A stretch of 64,000 nt of DNA from Flavobacteriaceae bacterium (GCA_002694465.1 NZMG01000054.1:117327-181326), one strand, 5' to 3'; positions 43,532 to 52,002 are shown, counted from the first letter of the stretch. Notes: generated by a model not told the origin, from the sequence alone. Program-made: numbers and translations.

Positions 43532-43739
43532 TAATGTTTAAATGGGTAAAACTTTTTAGGTATTATTTAGGTTAAATTAAGCCTGGGGTACTTTACTACT
43601 AGCCAATACTACCCACCATCGTTTTTAGAGTTAAGATTTCGGTATCAGTTTTTTATAATAATGGTTCTAACGGAAATAGTCTCGTCGTATTTTTTACATC
43701 CTTCTGTCCTCTTCAACGATTTTGTTTTTATATAATTCT

Positions 43740-44210
43740 TTAATTTCCCTCCAGTTGTCTAGTATACTCCTCGGCATCATAAGTGCCAATGGATTTTTGA
43801 ACCAGTCCTTGCTCGTTTATCGTCCATTATTCAAAACCACTAAAATCGACTTTGTTGCCCGTTCCGTTAAGACCTGTGTTGGTTCCTTTAAAAGTCCAGT
43901 AGTATCTGTAGGTATCTTTTTCTTTGGTGAGACTATCCATGGTTAAGACCATATCGGGAAATGCTTCCATATAGGACTGTGCGGTGGCAGCTAATTGTTT
44001 TCTTCCTACGGCCGGGGTTCCGCCATTTACGGTAAGCGCTCCGTCTTCAGCATAAAATGAAGCCATGTTTTCTGGTTGCTTGCTGTTCCAGGCATCGGTG
44101 TATTTTTGCCCAAATTCGACCATACGGTCGTATTCCGATTTTTCAGATTTACATCCTGACATAATAATGAGTATTAGAAATGTGGTGGGTATTAAAAAGG
44201 TAGTTTTCAT
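43740..44210 (-). pseudogene. NTF2-like (SnoaL/DUF4440) lipoprotein interrupted by one stop codon
   Basis: The reading frame starts at 44210 with a lipoprotein signal (IIMSG-C20) and an NTF2-like fold (FGQKYTDAWNSKQPENMASFYAEDGALTVNGGTPAVGRKQL). It stops at TAA 43827-43829 after 127 residues. Beyond that stop the same frame continues for 28 codons (WTINEQGLVQKSIGTYDAEEY then TRQLEGN) to a second TAA at 43740-43742, and this text is a plausible C-terminal strand of the family. One substitution (for example GAA or CAA to TAA) explains it. The truncated protein lacks the last beta-strands. It follows the MscS gene by 30 nt. Confidence 0.75.
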
Positions 44211-44240
44211 GGTTTTAAAATTGGCTAGCTTTAAAATATG

Positions 44241-45086
44241 TTATGAAATTTCTGATTTTGGATTTTTTATATGTAAATCGAGTTGTGGGAAGGGGATGGT
44301 GATGTTATTTTTTGCTAGGTTTTTATGAATGGTTTTTCTAATGTCGCTTTTTACCTTTCCTATTCTAAAAATATTTTCACTAAAGAATAAGACCTGAAAA
44401 TCTAAAGAGGAGCTGCCAAAATCGATTAGCCTTACTTCTATTAATTTTTCGTCATAAATATCGGAATGCTCAAGTAGGCTATCTTCTAGCACCTTTATCA
44501 CTAAATCTACATCACTACCGTAGGCAACACCAACATCCACTCTAAATCGTGCTTTTTCCGACTGGTGACTCCAATTAATCACTTTATTGGTGGTTATGAG
44601 TGAATTGGGAATGATCATAGAGATTTCATCGGTGTTTATTCCTTTAGATGTTCGTAGCCCTATACTTTGTATTTTCACAACCATGCCATCAATATCCAAG
44701 ATATCATCTACCCGTATCGATTTTTCTGAAAGGAGGATAATACCCGAAATCATATCGTTAAACGTTTGTTGTAGTCCTAATCCTATACCTACCAGTAAAG
44801 CAGCAGATCCTGCCAATAGCAAGGTCACTTTTACCCCTAGGGCTTCTAAGATAAAGCCTATGGCAATCACCCAAATAACGTATTTAATGATTTGGAATAG
44901 CGCATAGGAATCCTTCACATCTATTTTATTGGATATCCGTTTGCGATAGAGTGCCCTTTTTATGAGCCATAAGAGGGTTTTTGTGAGCATAAAAATGACC
45001 AAAATGGCAAATATGGAATACACCCGCAAGGTGTTTTCGCCTATGGTAATAAGCTCAAATTCTAAAAAATTTTTAATCGTTTCCAT
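44241..45086 (-). CDS. Small-conductance mechanosensitive channel (MscS family)
   Basis: A 281-residue membrane protein with hydrophobic segments near residues 20-40, 62-84 and 87-120. The third contains the Gly/Ala-rich pore helix LLLAGSAALLVGIGLGLQQTFNDMISGIILL. The beta-domain VDDILDIDGMVVKIQSIGLRTSKGI...IIPNSLI follows. It opens on membrane tension to release solutes during osmotic downshock. It is slightly short but complete. Confidence 0.9.
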   Translation of the reverse strand: METIKNFLEFELITIGENTLRVYSIFAILVIFMLTKTLLWLIKRALYRKRISNKIDVKDSYALFQIIKYVIWVIAIGFILEALGVKVTLLLAGSAALLVGIGLGLQQTFNDMISGIILLSEKSIRVDDILDIDGMVVKIQSIGLRTSKGINTDEISMIIPNSLITTNKVINWSHQSEKARFRVDVGVAYGSDVDLVIKVLEDSLLEHSDIYDEKLIEVRLIDFGSSSLDFQVLFFSENIFRIGKVKSDIRKTIHKNLAKNNITIPFPQLDLHIKNPKSEIS

Positions 45087-45133
45087 GGCGTTTTTGGGTG
45101 GTTGTTTTGCCTACTTTCGGTTGGCAGGGTTTT

Positions 45134-45856
45134 TTATTTTTTTAATTCCTGTTCAATCATTTCAATTAATTGACTTGCTTTTTTGATGTTAAGTTCAAAT
45201 TGCACTTTAAACCATCCATTTATCTTTGATTTTCGGTGCATGACGAGGTTTCTAAACTCGTGGTTTCCAGCCAGTCTTTCAGGATCCATAGGTTTTGCAT
45301 ATTTTAAAAATGAATATTCTTCCATTTCCTTTAGGTAAAAGTCTCCAAATTTTTCACGGTCTATTTGGTATTCTGTTTCTAAATACTTTTGCACATAAAA
45401 ATACCTTCCTTCATACAAATCACTTATGGCCGCTCTTAACGAATCATTTGAAATTAAATTGATTCCAACTACTTTCAGATTCTCATAAGCGGCTTTATTG
45501 GGAGTAAAAACTCCTTGAATGGGGATTTTTCCCAAGTGGATTTGTAAAGAGTCGTGAAAAGGGATTTTTTCATCGATATATTTCAAAATTATATCGGAAG
45601 ACTTTGATGCCACGGTATACCCTCGCAAATCGCTTTGAAAATCTTGAATATCCACGAGTAAATTCGATTTCAATTCTTTTAAGGTGGATCGTTCTAATTG
45701 TCTTATTTTTCTATCTTCATTCCAATTATTAATCGAGAGCGCAATTAAAATTCCTATCACTACAAGTATGATTTCCCCAATAGCATACAGCAAGTATTTA
45801 CTGAACTTGTTTTCAGAAAGTAATCGCTGGCGAATTTTTCGAAAGAATTTGATCAT
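45134..45856 (-). CDS. DUF6090 protein, copy B
   Basis: A 240-residue paralogue starting MIKFFRKIRQRLLSENKFSKYLLY, followed by the membrane span IGEIILVVIGILIALSINNWNED. The rest is diverged from the other copies (YTVASKSSDIILKYIDEKIPF...LIEMIEQELKK). Its ATG is directly adjacent to the stop of copy C (0 nt gap), so the two form an operon. Confidence 0.82.
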   Translation of the reverse strand: MIKFFRKIRQRLLSENKFSKYLLYAIGEIILVVIGILIALSINNWNEDRKIRQLERSTLKELKSNLLVDIQDFQSDLRGYTVASKSSDIILKYIDEKIPFHDSLQIHLGKIPIQGVFTPNKAAYENLKVVGINLISNDSLRAAISDLYEGRYFYVQKYLETEYQIDREKFGDFYLKEMEEYSFLKYAKPMDPERLAGNHEFRNLVMHRKSKINGWFKVQFELNIKKASQLIEMIEQELKK

Positions 45857-46624
45857 TTAGTTAGTGTCTATTTTTAGCTCTTTATTAATCAATTCAATAA
45901 GTTCTTCTGCTTCAGTTTTTGTTTGTTTTGCAATGATAATTCCTACTCTTTTTCTGTTTATATTATGCCTTAAATAATTTCTGCCAAGATTAGACTCGAT
46001 GGTTTGTATGATGGCTTTTTTTCTTGTCTCCTCGCTCTCTGAAAAAGGAAGCTCTATAGTTTCAGTAGCTTGGTGGGTTAGATTTATTTCGTAGTTATTA
46101 GTGAGAAACCATAAATCGTCATCTCTTGTGGAGCGTTCTTTATCATATTGTAAGTAGGTGTTAAAAGAATTTACACCATTTGAATAATAGTTGTTAATTG
46201 CATCATTTAATTCCTTTGAACCTAGGTTATCTGAAAGTCCTGAATTTTTTATTTTTTGGTAAGTTTGATCTACTATTTGATGCATTGCATAATAACTGGT
46301 AATCCTTGAGACTATGGAATCTAACGGTAATTCTTGATAGCTTTTGTCTTTAAAGATTGAGGAGTTTGCTGCTACTTGATTCTCAAAGCTGCTTATAATT
46401 CTATCATATGCATTAGTATCACTTTTTAAGTCAATAACCATACTCTTTAAATAGTTGTTGACTTTGGTCTTTTGCTTCATGTTTTCATTCCAATTATTAA
46501 TGGAGAGCGCAATTAAAATTCCAATCACCACAAGGATTATTTCACCCATGGCATACAAAAGATATTTACTAAACTTGTTTTCAGTAAGTAGTTGTTTGCG
46601 CAGTTTTCTGAAAAATTTAATCAT
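45857..46624 (-). CDS. DUF6090 protein, copy C
   Basis: A 255-residue paralogue. Residues 1-47 match the other copies (MIKFFRKLRKQLLTENKFSKYLLY, membrane span to NNWNEN), and residues 48-255 diverge while keeping the helical C-terminal pattern ELIELINKELK. It follows copy D after a 126-nt gap with three palindromes. Confidence 0.82.
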   Translation of the reverse strand: MIKFFRKLRKQLLTENKFSKYLLYAMGEIILVVIGILIALSINNWNENMKQKTKVNNYLKSMVIDLKSDTNAYDRIISSFENQVAANSSIFKDKSYQELPLDSIVSRITSYYAMHQIVDQTYQKIKNSGLSDNLGSKELNDAINNYYSNGVNSFNTYLQYDKERSTRDDDLWFLTNNYEINLTHQATETIELPFSESEETRKKAIIQTIESNLGRNYLRHNINRKRVGIIIAKQTKTEAEELIELINKELKIDTN

Positions 46625-46650
46625 TACTTCTATTTTTATATTGTGTATGT

Positions 46651-46709
46651 CCGCAAGCGGCTATCTCAACCAAATGTCCACTGGACATTTGATTTTGCAA
46701 ATGCAAAAT
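46651..46709. repeat. Three consecutive palindromes between DUF6090 copies
   Basis: CCGC-AA-GCGG (46651-46660), CAAATGTCCA-C-TGGACATTTG (46671-46691) and ATTTTGCA-AA-TGCAAAAT (46692-46709) lie side by side, all perfect. They could be RNA hairpins between co-transcribed genes, protein-binding sites, or a mobile repeat. Confidence 0.65.
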
Positions 46710-46750
46710 AATGTTTCGATAATGGAAGAATTTTATCATTTGGCAGGTGG

Positions 46751-47521
46751 TTAGTCTTTCGTTATTTCTTTATTAATTAAATCAACAATTTTTTTGTTTA
46801 AATCTTTCATTTTTTTGTAATCATCGATAATCAATGAATTTGTAAATACAGAAACGACAAATCCATTTTTAAAGACTGTATTATTAATCAGTCTATCAAT
46901 TTCTTCCATGGAAAGCTTTATTTCATTATTAAAATCTCCATTGTTGGCATAAAAAACAAAGCTTTGAGCAAAAGGGTCTAAATCAACAGTTCTAAACCAA
47001 GGGTCATAAAAATAGTGCTCCATATCATTTCTCAAATGTTCCCGATATGAAATAATTTGTTTGTGGATTAAGTCTAAATTTAAAAGCTCATTTTTTATTG
47101 ATTCGTTTGAGATTAATGTAAAATTTCCAGAATTTAATAATTCTATGAAAGTGTTGTTGTTCCGTTGAAATTCTTGCCATATTCCCACGTTAAAAGTGTG
47201 GTAATTAAACATTTGAATATTCTCGACGGGTTTGCCATTAAAGTGTTCAAGTGCAATTTGAGCAGAGTTCACGATACTTTCTCTAATTTCAATGTAACGT
47301 TCAAGTTCACTTTCTTCAAATATTAAATCACTCTTTAGATTCTTTAAGAACTGAACTTCTTTCGCTCTTTGTTTATTTAATTCATTATTATTATTGATTT
47401 GTAATGCAATCAATATTCCAATTACCACCAAAACAATTTCTCCTACAGCATAAAGAAAATATTTACTGAATTTATTTTCAGTGAGCAGTCTTTGTCTAAT
47501 TTTTCTAAAGAATTTGATCAT
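46751..47521 (-). CDS. DUF6090 protein, copy D
   Basis: A 256-residue paralogue with the constant N-terminus MIKFFRKIRQRLLTENKFSKYFLY and membrane span VGEIVLVVIGILIALQINNNNE. Its C-terminal part is closest in pattern to copy A (FQRNNNTFIELLNSGNFTLISNESIKNELL versus FYQTDNTFQELMNSGNFAIISNDSIKNELL), so A and D form one subgroup and B and C others. Confidence 0.82.
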   Translation of the reverse strand: MIKFFRKIRQRLLTENKFSKYFLYAVGEIVLVVIGILIALQINNNNELNKQRAKEVQFLKNLKSDLIFEESELERYIEIRESIVNSAQIALEHFNGKPVENIQMFNYHTFNVGIWQEFQRNNNTFIELLNSGNFTLISNESIKNELLNLDLIHKQIISYREHLRNDMEHYFYDPWFRTVDLDPFAQSFVFYANNGDFNNEIKLSMEEIDRLINNTVFKNGFVVSVFTNSLIIDDYKKMKDLNKKIVDLINKEITKD

Positions 47522-47624
47522 GTAAGGTTCGTTTCCTTAAAGATATTATTTTTATCAATATAGAAACTAAAATAATGGAAAACAGCTTGCTCGCGCCGAA
47601 ACGGGGGAGGAGCGTTATTAGATT

Positions 47625-48134
47625 TTAAATACCACCAGCATATTCCAGACTATGTAATGACTTAGATTGAAGATAGAGGTATTTAATTTTAAGTATTTGT
47701 CTAAAATGAAAGTAATCGTGCGCTAGCCAATTGGTTAAAAACAAAGATGCGCTCATGGTTCCAAAATGCTGATGCTCAAATGAGTTTTTCCATGGGGCAT
47801 TTTCTAAACCACTAAGCCATTCAATAGACTTTGTTCTTTCCTTAAAAAAGGCTTGTAAAACGGTTTTATAGTCTTGCTTAACGTAATTTCTTTCTGTAAC
47901 CCAACCTTGTGGGTCAATGGCAGGTGGGTGGGTGTTTGGATTATTGAAAAGATGCTGAATTCGTGCTTTAAAATCTTCCCGTTCTTCGTCCAGTAAATGG
48001 CAGACCACTTCTAGTAAGCTCCAAGAAGTTTCAGAAGGTTTCCAAGTCACAGTGGCTACATCCAAATGGGTTAGTAGGTCTTTATAAAAACCTAAGTTTT
48101 CGGTGAGCGCTTTTATGACTTGTTTTTCGGTCAT
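47625..48134 (-). CDS. DinB-family protein
   Basis: A 169-residue four-helix-bundle protein with the metal-binding His pattern of DinB/YfiT-like enzymes: VVCHLLDEEREDF near residue 45, then WLAHDYFHFRQIL near 140. Family members are putative metal-dependent hydrolases or bacillithiol-type thiol transferases; the function here is unknown. Its ATG overlaps the S41 peptidase stop by 4 bases. Confidence 0.85.
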   Translation of the reverse strand: MTEKQVIKALTENLGFYKDLLTHLDVATVTWKPSETSWSLLEVVCHLLDEEREDFKARIQHLFNNPNTHPPAIDPQGWVTERNYVKQDYKTVLQAFFKERTKSIEWLSGLENAPWKNSFEHQHFGTMSASLFLTNWLAHDYFHFRQILKIKYLYLQSKSLHSLEYAGGI

Positions 48135-49534
48135 TTCTTTTCAATATACATCACTTGGTAATGAGGCAAATTCGCATTGCTTTCCGAAATAATTTCAAGT
48201 TCGTTTATGCGACGTGGGGCAGGCATAGGAATCCCCGTAATATCGGCAATTGCCGTAGCCAAAAGCGGTTCGTTTACATCACCTAAGATTCCTAAATTGC
48301 TATAATCTTCGGCTTGCTCGATGTCTGGAACCAATCCATCCACAAAATTAGTATACCCTACTGAATTAGCCGTTTGAAACACCAAAGGTAGCATGGCGTA
48401 TTTATGGTTAATATTGGCTTGACTTCTACTAAAATTAGGAGCAGGTGCATCGTATAGTAAAAAAGAGGCTTGGTATTTTCCGGTAGTGTTAGTTCCTATT
48501 TGAATTACATCTATATAAGGTGCTAAGCCGTTAATCACTAACTCACTCGCAGAAGCTGTTCTGCTAGTTGTTAATACATACACTCTGTTTAAGTTAAGAC
48601 TGTTAATGGCTTCGCCACCACCTTCAAAAGTGCTTACAAACACACCGTCTTCTGCATAATCGGCTTGTCGGTCTTCATTCCACTGTTCCGTATAGAATAC
48701 TTGTCCGGTATTTTGTCCAGTAATCATACTCGATAAATAGGTTGCTGTACGCACAGAACCCCCACCATTATAGCGTAAGTCCAAAACCAAATCTGTAATT
48801 CCTTCGGCTTTAAATTGTCCAAAGGCAGCGTTGAGTTGCGAATCAAATTCATTCGTAAAGGCATTGTACAAAAGATAACCAATTTTATTTCCGTCAATAT
48901 CGAAAGTTTGTGTAGTAAAAATGGGATTTTCAGAATATTCTGCTTTGATAAGCTGTACAGTTTCCCCTGTGGGCGTAATGGTTTGTCCATCGAAGGTGGC
49001 TAAACCTATTCCGTAGGCATCAGGAGCAATGAGCTCACTAAAATTTGAATCCGTTAACTGCGTACCATCAATAGTATTAAAAATATCGCCACGCTGTAAT
49101 CCTTTGGTGGCGGCATCGGTATTGGGAGAAACATAACGTACATATCCAAAAACATTACCACTGCCATCGGGATATAAAACGAGCCCAAAATTCATTCCGT
49201 TGGTTTTTGAAACACCTGCTAGGGCATTTTCTAACTCCACATAATCATCCACCAAAATGCTAAAACGATCCTGTGAAGACTTTAAGTAATCGAAAAATGC
49301 TTCAGGGGTCGCATAGGAATTTAAAAAGTTATTATACTCTGCATCCGAAGCAAAAGCGTCGTTTGCCAATTCGGGGGTATCTGCCTTATAGAGATAGAAG
49401 AAATTGAGTCCGCGATAGATAAAATCATTTATTTCAGAAACCGAAGCAGGGGTAATTTCATCATCAAGATCCTTAAAACAAGAAGTAAATAACGGAACGA
49501 CGAAAAGTAATAGTAGGACGTAGGATTTTTTCAC
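48131..49534 (-). CDS. S41-family (C-terminal processing) peptidase lipoprotein
   Basis: A 467-residue lipoprotein (lipobox LFTS-C19). A PDZ-like region is at about 105-165 (GMNFGLVLYP...KGLQRGDIFNTIDGTQL). The catalytic domain follows: VLDLRYNGGGSVRTATYL near 248 and TSRTASASELVINGL near 315 with the nucleophilic Ser. It probably acts in the periplasm. It lies upstream of dinB and divergent from the second sigma operon. Confidence 0.88.
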   Translation of the reverse strand: MKKSYVLLLLFVVPLFTSCFKDLDDEITPASVSEINDFIYRGLNFFYLYKADTPELANDAFASDAEYNNFLNSYATPEAFFDYLKSSQDRFSILVDDYVELENALAGVSKTNGMNFGLVLYPDGSGNVFGYVRYVSPNTDAATKGLQRGDIFNTIDGTQLTDSNFSELIAPDAYGIGLATFDGQTITPTGETVQLIKAEYSENPIFTTQTFDIDGNKIGYLLYNAFTNEFDSQLNAAFGQFKAEGITDLVLDLRYNGGGSVRTATYLSSMITGQNTGQVFYTEQWNEDRQADYAEDGVFVSTFEGGGEAINSLNLNRVYVLTTSRTASASELVINGLAPYIDVIQIGTNTTGKYQASFLLYDAPAPNFSRSQANINHKYAMLPLVFQTANSVGYTNFVDGLVPDIEQAEDYSNLGILGDVNEPLLATAIADITGIPMPAPRRINELEIISESNANLPHYQVMYIEKK

Positions 49535-49572
49535 AGTACTTTAATTTTGTTTTCTTTAGAACCCCTAAAATA

Positions 49573-49606
49573 GTTACATTATTGCGTATTACAATTAAAA
49601 TGTAAC
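49573..49606. promoter_or_regulatory. 8-bp inverted repeat between the S41 peptidase and sigma genes
   Basis: GTTACATT (49573-49580) and AATGTAAC (49599-49606) are perfectly inverted with an 18-nt gap, in the shared divergent control region. It suits a dimeric regulator, or paired promoters on both strands. Confidence 0.5.
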
Positions 49607-49626
49607 AAAAAATATAGTTATTCGTC
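49604..49626 (+). promoter_or_regulatory. Candidate ECF-sigma-type autoregulated promoter
   Basis: AAC at 49604-49606 is followed after 16 nt by CGTC at 49623-49626, the classical ECF promoter form (AAC-N16-CGTC). It lies about 45 nt upstream of the sigma gene, consistent with self-activation. Confidence 0.5.
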
Positions 49627-49669
49627 GTAAGGATAGAACGGCATTATTAATGTGTTACACTAACCCACT

Positions 49670-50176
49670 ATGAACCAGACAGAGTTTACAGCTTTAGTGC
49701 TTCCTTTTAAGGATAAGCTTTATCGTATGGCAAAACGCCTTTTGGTTTCTAGTGAAGAAGCAGAAGATGCCGTTCAGGAAGTTTTTTTGAAATTATGGAA
49801 AGGGAAACAACGTATTACAAACTATGCAAACCCAGAAGCGTTTGCCATGACAATGACCAAAAACTATTGCTTGGATAGGTTAAAGTCGAAGCAAGCTTCC
49901 AATTTAAAAATTGTACACAGTAATTATCAAAATAGTGAAAACTTACAGCGTACTGTGGAAGTAAATGATGGGGTTTCAATGGTTTTTAAAATAATGGAAA
50001 CCTTGCCAGAGAAACAGCGAATGATCCTTCAATTAAGGGATGTAGAGCAGTTTGAATTTCACGAAATTTCTGAAATGCTGGACATTAACGAAACGGCGAT
50101 ACGTGTTAATTTATCGCGCGCCCGTAAAACCGTTCGAGATGAACTATTAAAAAAATACAACTATGGAGTTAGCTAA
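49670..50176 (+). CDS. ECF-type RNA polymerase sigma factor
   Basis: A 168-residue sigma-70 family protein. Region 2: YRMAKRLLVSSEEAEDAVQEVFLKLWKGK (about residues 18-46). Region 4: LPEKQRMILQLRDVEQFEFHEISEMLDINETAIRVNLSRARKTVRDEL (about 113-160). It overlaps the next gene by 14 bases, indicating translational coupling with a probable membrane anti-sigma factor. Confidence 0.93.
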   Translation: MNQTEFTALVLPFKDKLYRMAKRLLVSSEEAEDAVQEVFLKLWKGKQRITNYANPEAFAMTMTKNYCLDRLKSKQASNLKIVHSNYQNSENLQRTVEVNDGVSMVFKIMETLPEKQRMILQLRDVEQFEFHEISEMLDINETAIRVNLSRARKTVRDELLKKYNYGVS

Positions 50177-50639
50177 AATTACAAAACTACTAGATGCCTA
50201 TTTTGAAGGGAACACAACCCTGGCAGAAGAAGCTCAATTACGGGATTTCTTTTCTTCAGGAAGCGTACCCGAACATTTACAAGGCTACACTGCTTTGTTT
50301 GCTAGTTTTCAAGAAGCTAAAAAGGAAACTTTTGAAAAGGAAATTAAATTGCCTTCAGAAAGAAAACAAAACAACTTCTGGAAATGGAGTATTGCAGCCT
50401 CGGTAGCGCTTTTAGTAGGAATTTCAAGCTATATGTATTTTAATAATAACGGTTTGTCTGCCGAAGAAGAAGAGGCATTAATGGCGTTTAATCAAGCCAA
50501 GGAAACCATGTTTTTACTTTCAGAAAATTTAAATAAAGGCACTCAAAAAGTAACTTTTATTAACGAGTTTTCAGAAAATACAGCAACCATCAATTTAATC
50601 AATCAATTTACCGAATCAAAAAATTTAATTTTAAAATAA
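50163..50639 (+). CDS. Membrane-anchored anti-sigma-like protein
   Basis: A 158-residue protein with a cytosolic N-terminus (KLLDAYFEGNTTLAEEAQLRDFFSSGSVPEHLQ, residues 7-40), a single membrane span at about 76-92 and a periplasmic tail. The helical 'YFxGxTTxxEExxLxxFF' N-terminus is typical of Bacteroidota anti-sigma partners. It overlaps the sigma gene, supporting that role. No enzymatic motif is seen. Confidence 0.75.
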   Translation: MELAKITKLLDAYFEGNTTLAEEAQLRDFFSSGSVPEHLQGYTALFASFQEAKKETFEKEIKLPSERKQNNFWKWSIAASVALLVGISSYMYFNNNGLSAEEEEALMAFNQAKETMFLLSENLNKGTQKVTFINEFSENTATINLINQFTESKNLILK

Positions 50640-50662
50640 ACCCTTATTAAACAATAGAAATA

Positions 50663-51199
50663 ATGAAAAAATCACTTTTTATACTCGCAATGTTATTAGC
50701 CCCAATGGTAGGCTTTTCGCAAGGATTCTTCGATAAGTTTGAAGATGAAAAAGATGTTACTTCGGTTATCGTTACCAAGAATATGTTTAAGCTTTTGGCA
50801 GAAATCGATATAGAATCGAAGGATAAAGAGGTACGAGATTATATGGAAATGGTGAATAACCTAGATAACATTAAAATCTTTATTACCGAAAACAAAGAGG
50901 TAGGTGCACGTATGAAACTATCTGTAGAAAAGTATTTAGCATCTTCCAAAGGGCTTAATGAACTTATGCGTGTAAAAGACGATGGAAAAAACATTAAGTT
51001 TTATTCAAAAGAAGGAAAGAACGAAAGCTTTGTAAGCGAATTGCTTATGTTTCTTGAAGGAAATGTAGACGGAAAAGATAGTACCATTATTATGAGTATT
51101 ACTGGAAATATAGATTTGAAGCAAATTTCTAAACTTACAAAAGACCTAAACGTTCCTGGAAGCGAAGAGCTTAAAAATGTTGAAAAGAAAAAAGGATAA
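50663..51199 (+). CDS. DUF4252 protein, copy 1
   Basis: A 178-residue secreted protein with a signal peptide (cleavage near GFS-Q) and a DUF4252 body: FFDKFEDEKDVTSVIVTKNMFKLLAEID, then a helical/beta domain ending DSTIIMSITGNIDLKQISKLTKDLN. The function of DUF4252 is unknown. It sits in the sigma operon and is paralogous to the next gene. Confidence 0.85.
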   Translation: MKKSLFILAMLLAPMVGFSQGFFDKFEDEKDVTSVIVTKNMFKLLAEIDIESKDKEVRDYMEMVNNLDNIKIFITENKEVGARMKLSVEKYLASSKGLNELMRVKDDGKNIKFYSKEGKNESFVSELLMFLEGNVDGKDSTIIMSITGNIDLKQISKLTKDLNVPGSEELKNVEKKKG

Positions 51200-51202
51200 A
51201 CC

Positions 51203-51748
51203 ATGGCACTCTTAAAATATTTAACCGTATTAGTTATTGCTGCACTTACATTAATAAGTTGCGATAACGGAAAGTCCTTACAACGCTATTTAGTAGACAA
51301 GCAGGAGGATGATCGATTTCTAAAAGTGGATATTGCTACGAGTTTGTTTCAAAGTGATGATAGTAAATTCACAGAAGAAGAACAGGATATCCTTAAAACC
51401 ATTAAAAAAATTAATGTGGTTGCCTATCCCGTTAAAAATGGAAACTTAACCGAATATGAAAGTGAAAAAGGAATTATTAAGGGAATTATTGATCAAGAGC
51501 AATATAAAACCCTAGGCTCTGTAAAGTCCAATGATATGCATATGACCATGAAGTATGTGGGTAAAGAAACCGCGATAGATGAAGTTATTGTATTTGCAAG
51601 TAGTTCTGAAAAGGGTTTTGGAATATTTAGATTGCTTTGCGACGATATGAGGCCCGATCAAGCCTTAAAATTAATGAAAACCATGGAGCGAGGCGATTTG
51701 GATTTATCTAAGTTGTCTGGAATAGGGGAAGTGTTTTCAGAAATGTAG
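51203..51748 (+). CDS. DUF4252 lipoprotein, copy 2
   Basis: A 181-residue lipoprotein (lipobox TLIS-C20) paralogous to the preceding gene: LQRYLVDKQEDDRFLKVDIATSLF, then helical segments and an acidic end. It follows copy 1 by 3 nt and ends the operon at the terminator 51768-51800. Copy 1 is a soluble secreted protein while copy 2 is membrane-tethered, so the pair may act together. Confidence 0.85.
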   Translation: MALLKYLTVLVIAALTLISCDNGKSLQRYLVDKQEDDRFLKVDIATSLFQSDDSKFTEEEQDILKTIKKINVVAYPVKNGNLTEYESEKGIIKGIIDQEQYKTLGSVKSNDMHMTMKYVGKETAIDEVIVFASSSEKGFGIFRLLCDDMRPDQALKLMKTMERGDLDLSKLSGIGEVFSEM

Positions 51749-51767
51749 TTAGTAATAATTTTTCATT

Positions 51768-51797
51768 AAAACGCCTCAAGAAATTGAGGCGTTTTTT
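51768..51797 (+). terminator. Intrinsic terminator of the second sigma operon
   Basis: AAAACGCCTCAA (51768-51779) pairs with TTGAGGCGTTTT (51784-51795) around GAAA and is followed by a T-run. Confidence 0.92.
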
Positions 51798-51879
51798 TAT
51801 ACGTCGAATTTAGGCATCCTTTTATCGAAAACCCAAGTATATCAGCAGGTTATGTAAAATTTTGGTAAGAGTTTTGTAG

Positions 51880-52001
51880 TTGAAAACATAGAATTATTAA
51901 TGCCCCCAAGATTAATAATATTCCATTTCCTGTCCAGAGACCCCTGCATAGATAGGGATAGGTTGTGAAATGACAAGGCTTCAAATTTTTGGAGCCTTTT
52001 T
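51880..52001 (+). ncRNA. Candidate small RNA with GCCCCCAAG loop
   Basis: Hairpin 1 is perfect: ATTATTAAT (51893-51901) with ATTAATAAT (51911-51919) around GCCCCCAAG. Hairpin 2: CCTGTCC (51929-51935) with GGATAGG (51956-51962), one G-T pair, with CCCC in its loop. Hairpin 3 is an intrinsic terminator (51975-51998). The gap has no ORF and lies beyond the operon terminator. No clear promoter was found, so its start is uncertain. Confidence 0.45.
51975..52001 (+). terminator. Intrinsic terminator, + strand
   Basis: AAGGCTTC (51975-51982) pairs with GGAGCCTT (51991-51998), followed by a T-run. On the - strand no T-run follows, so it serves only + strand transcripts; since the upstream operon already ended at 51797, it implies a separate transcript. 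Confidence 0.75.
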
Positions 52002-52002
52002 T

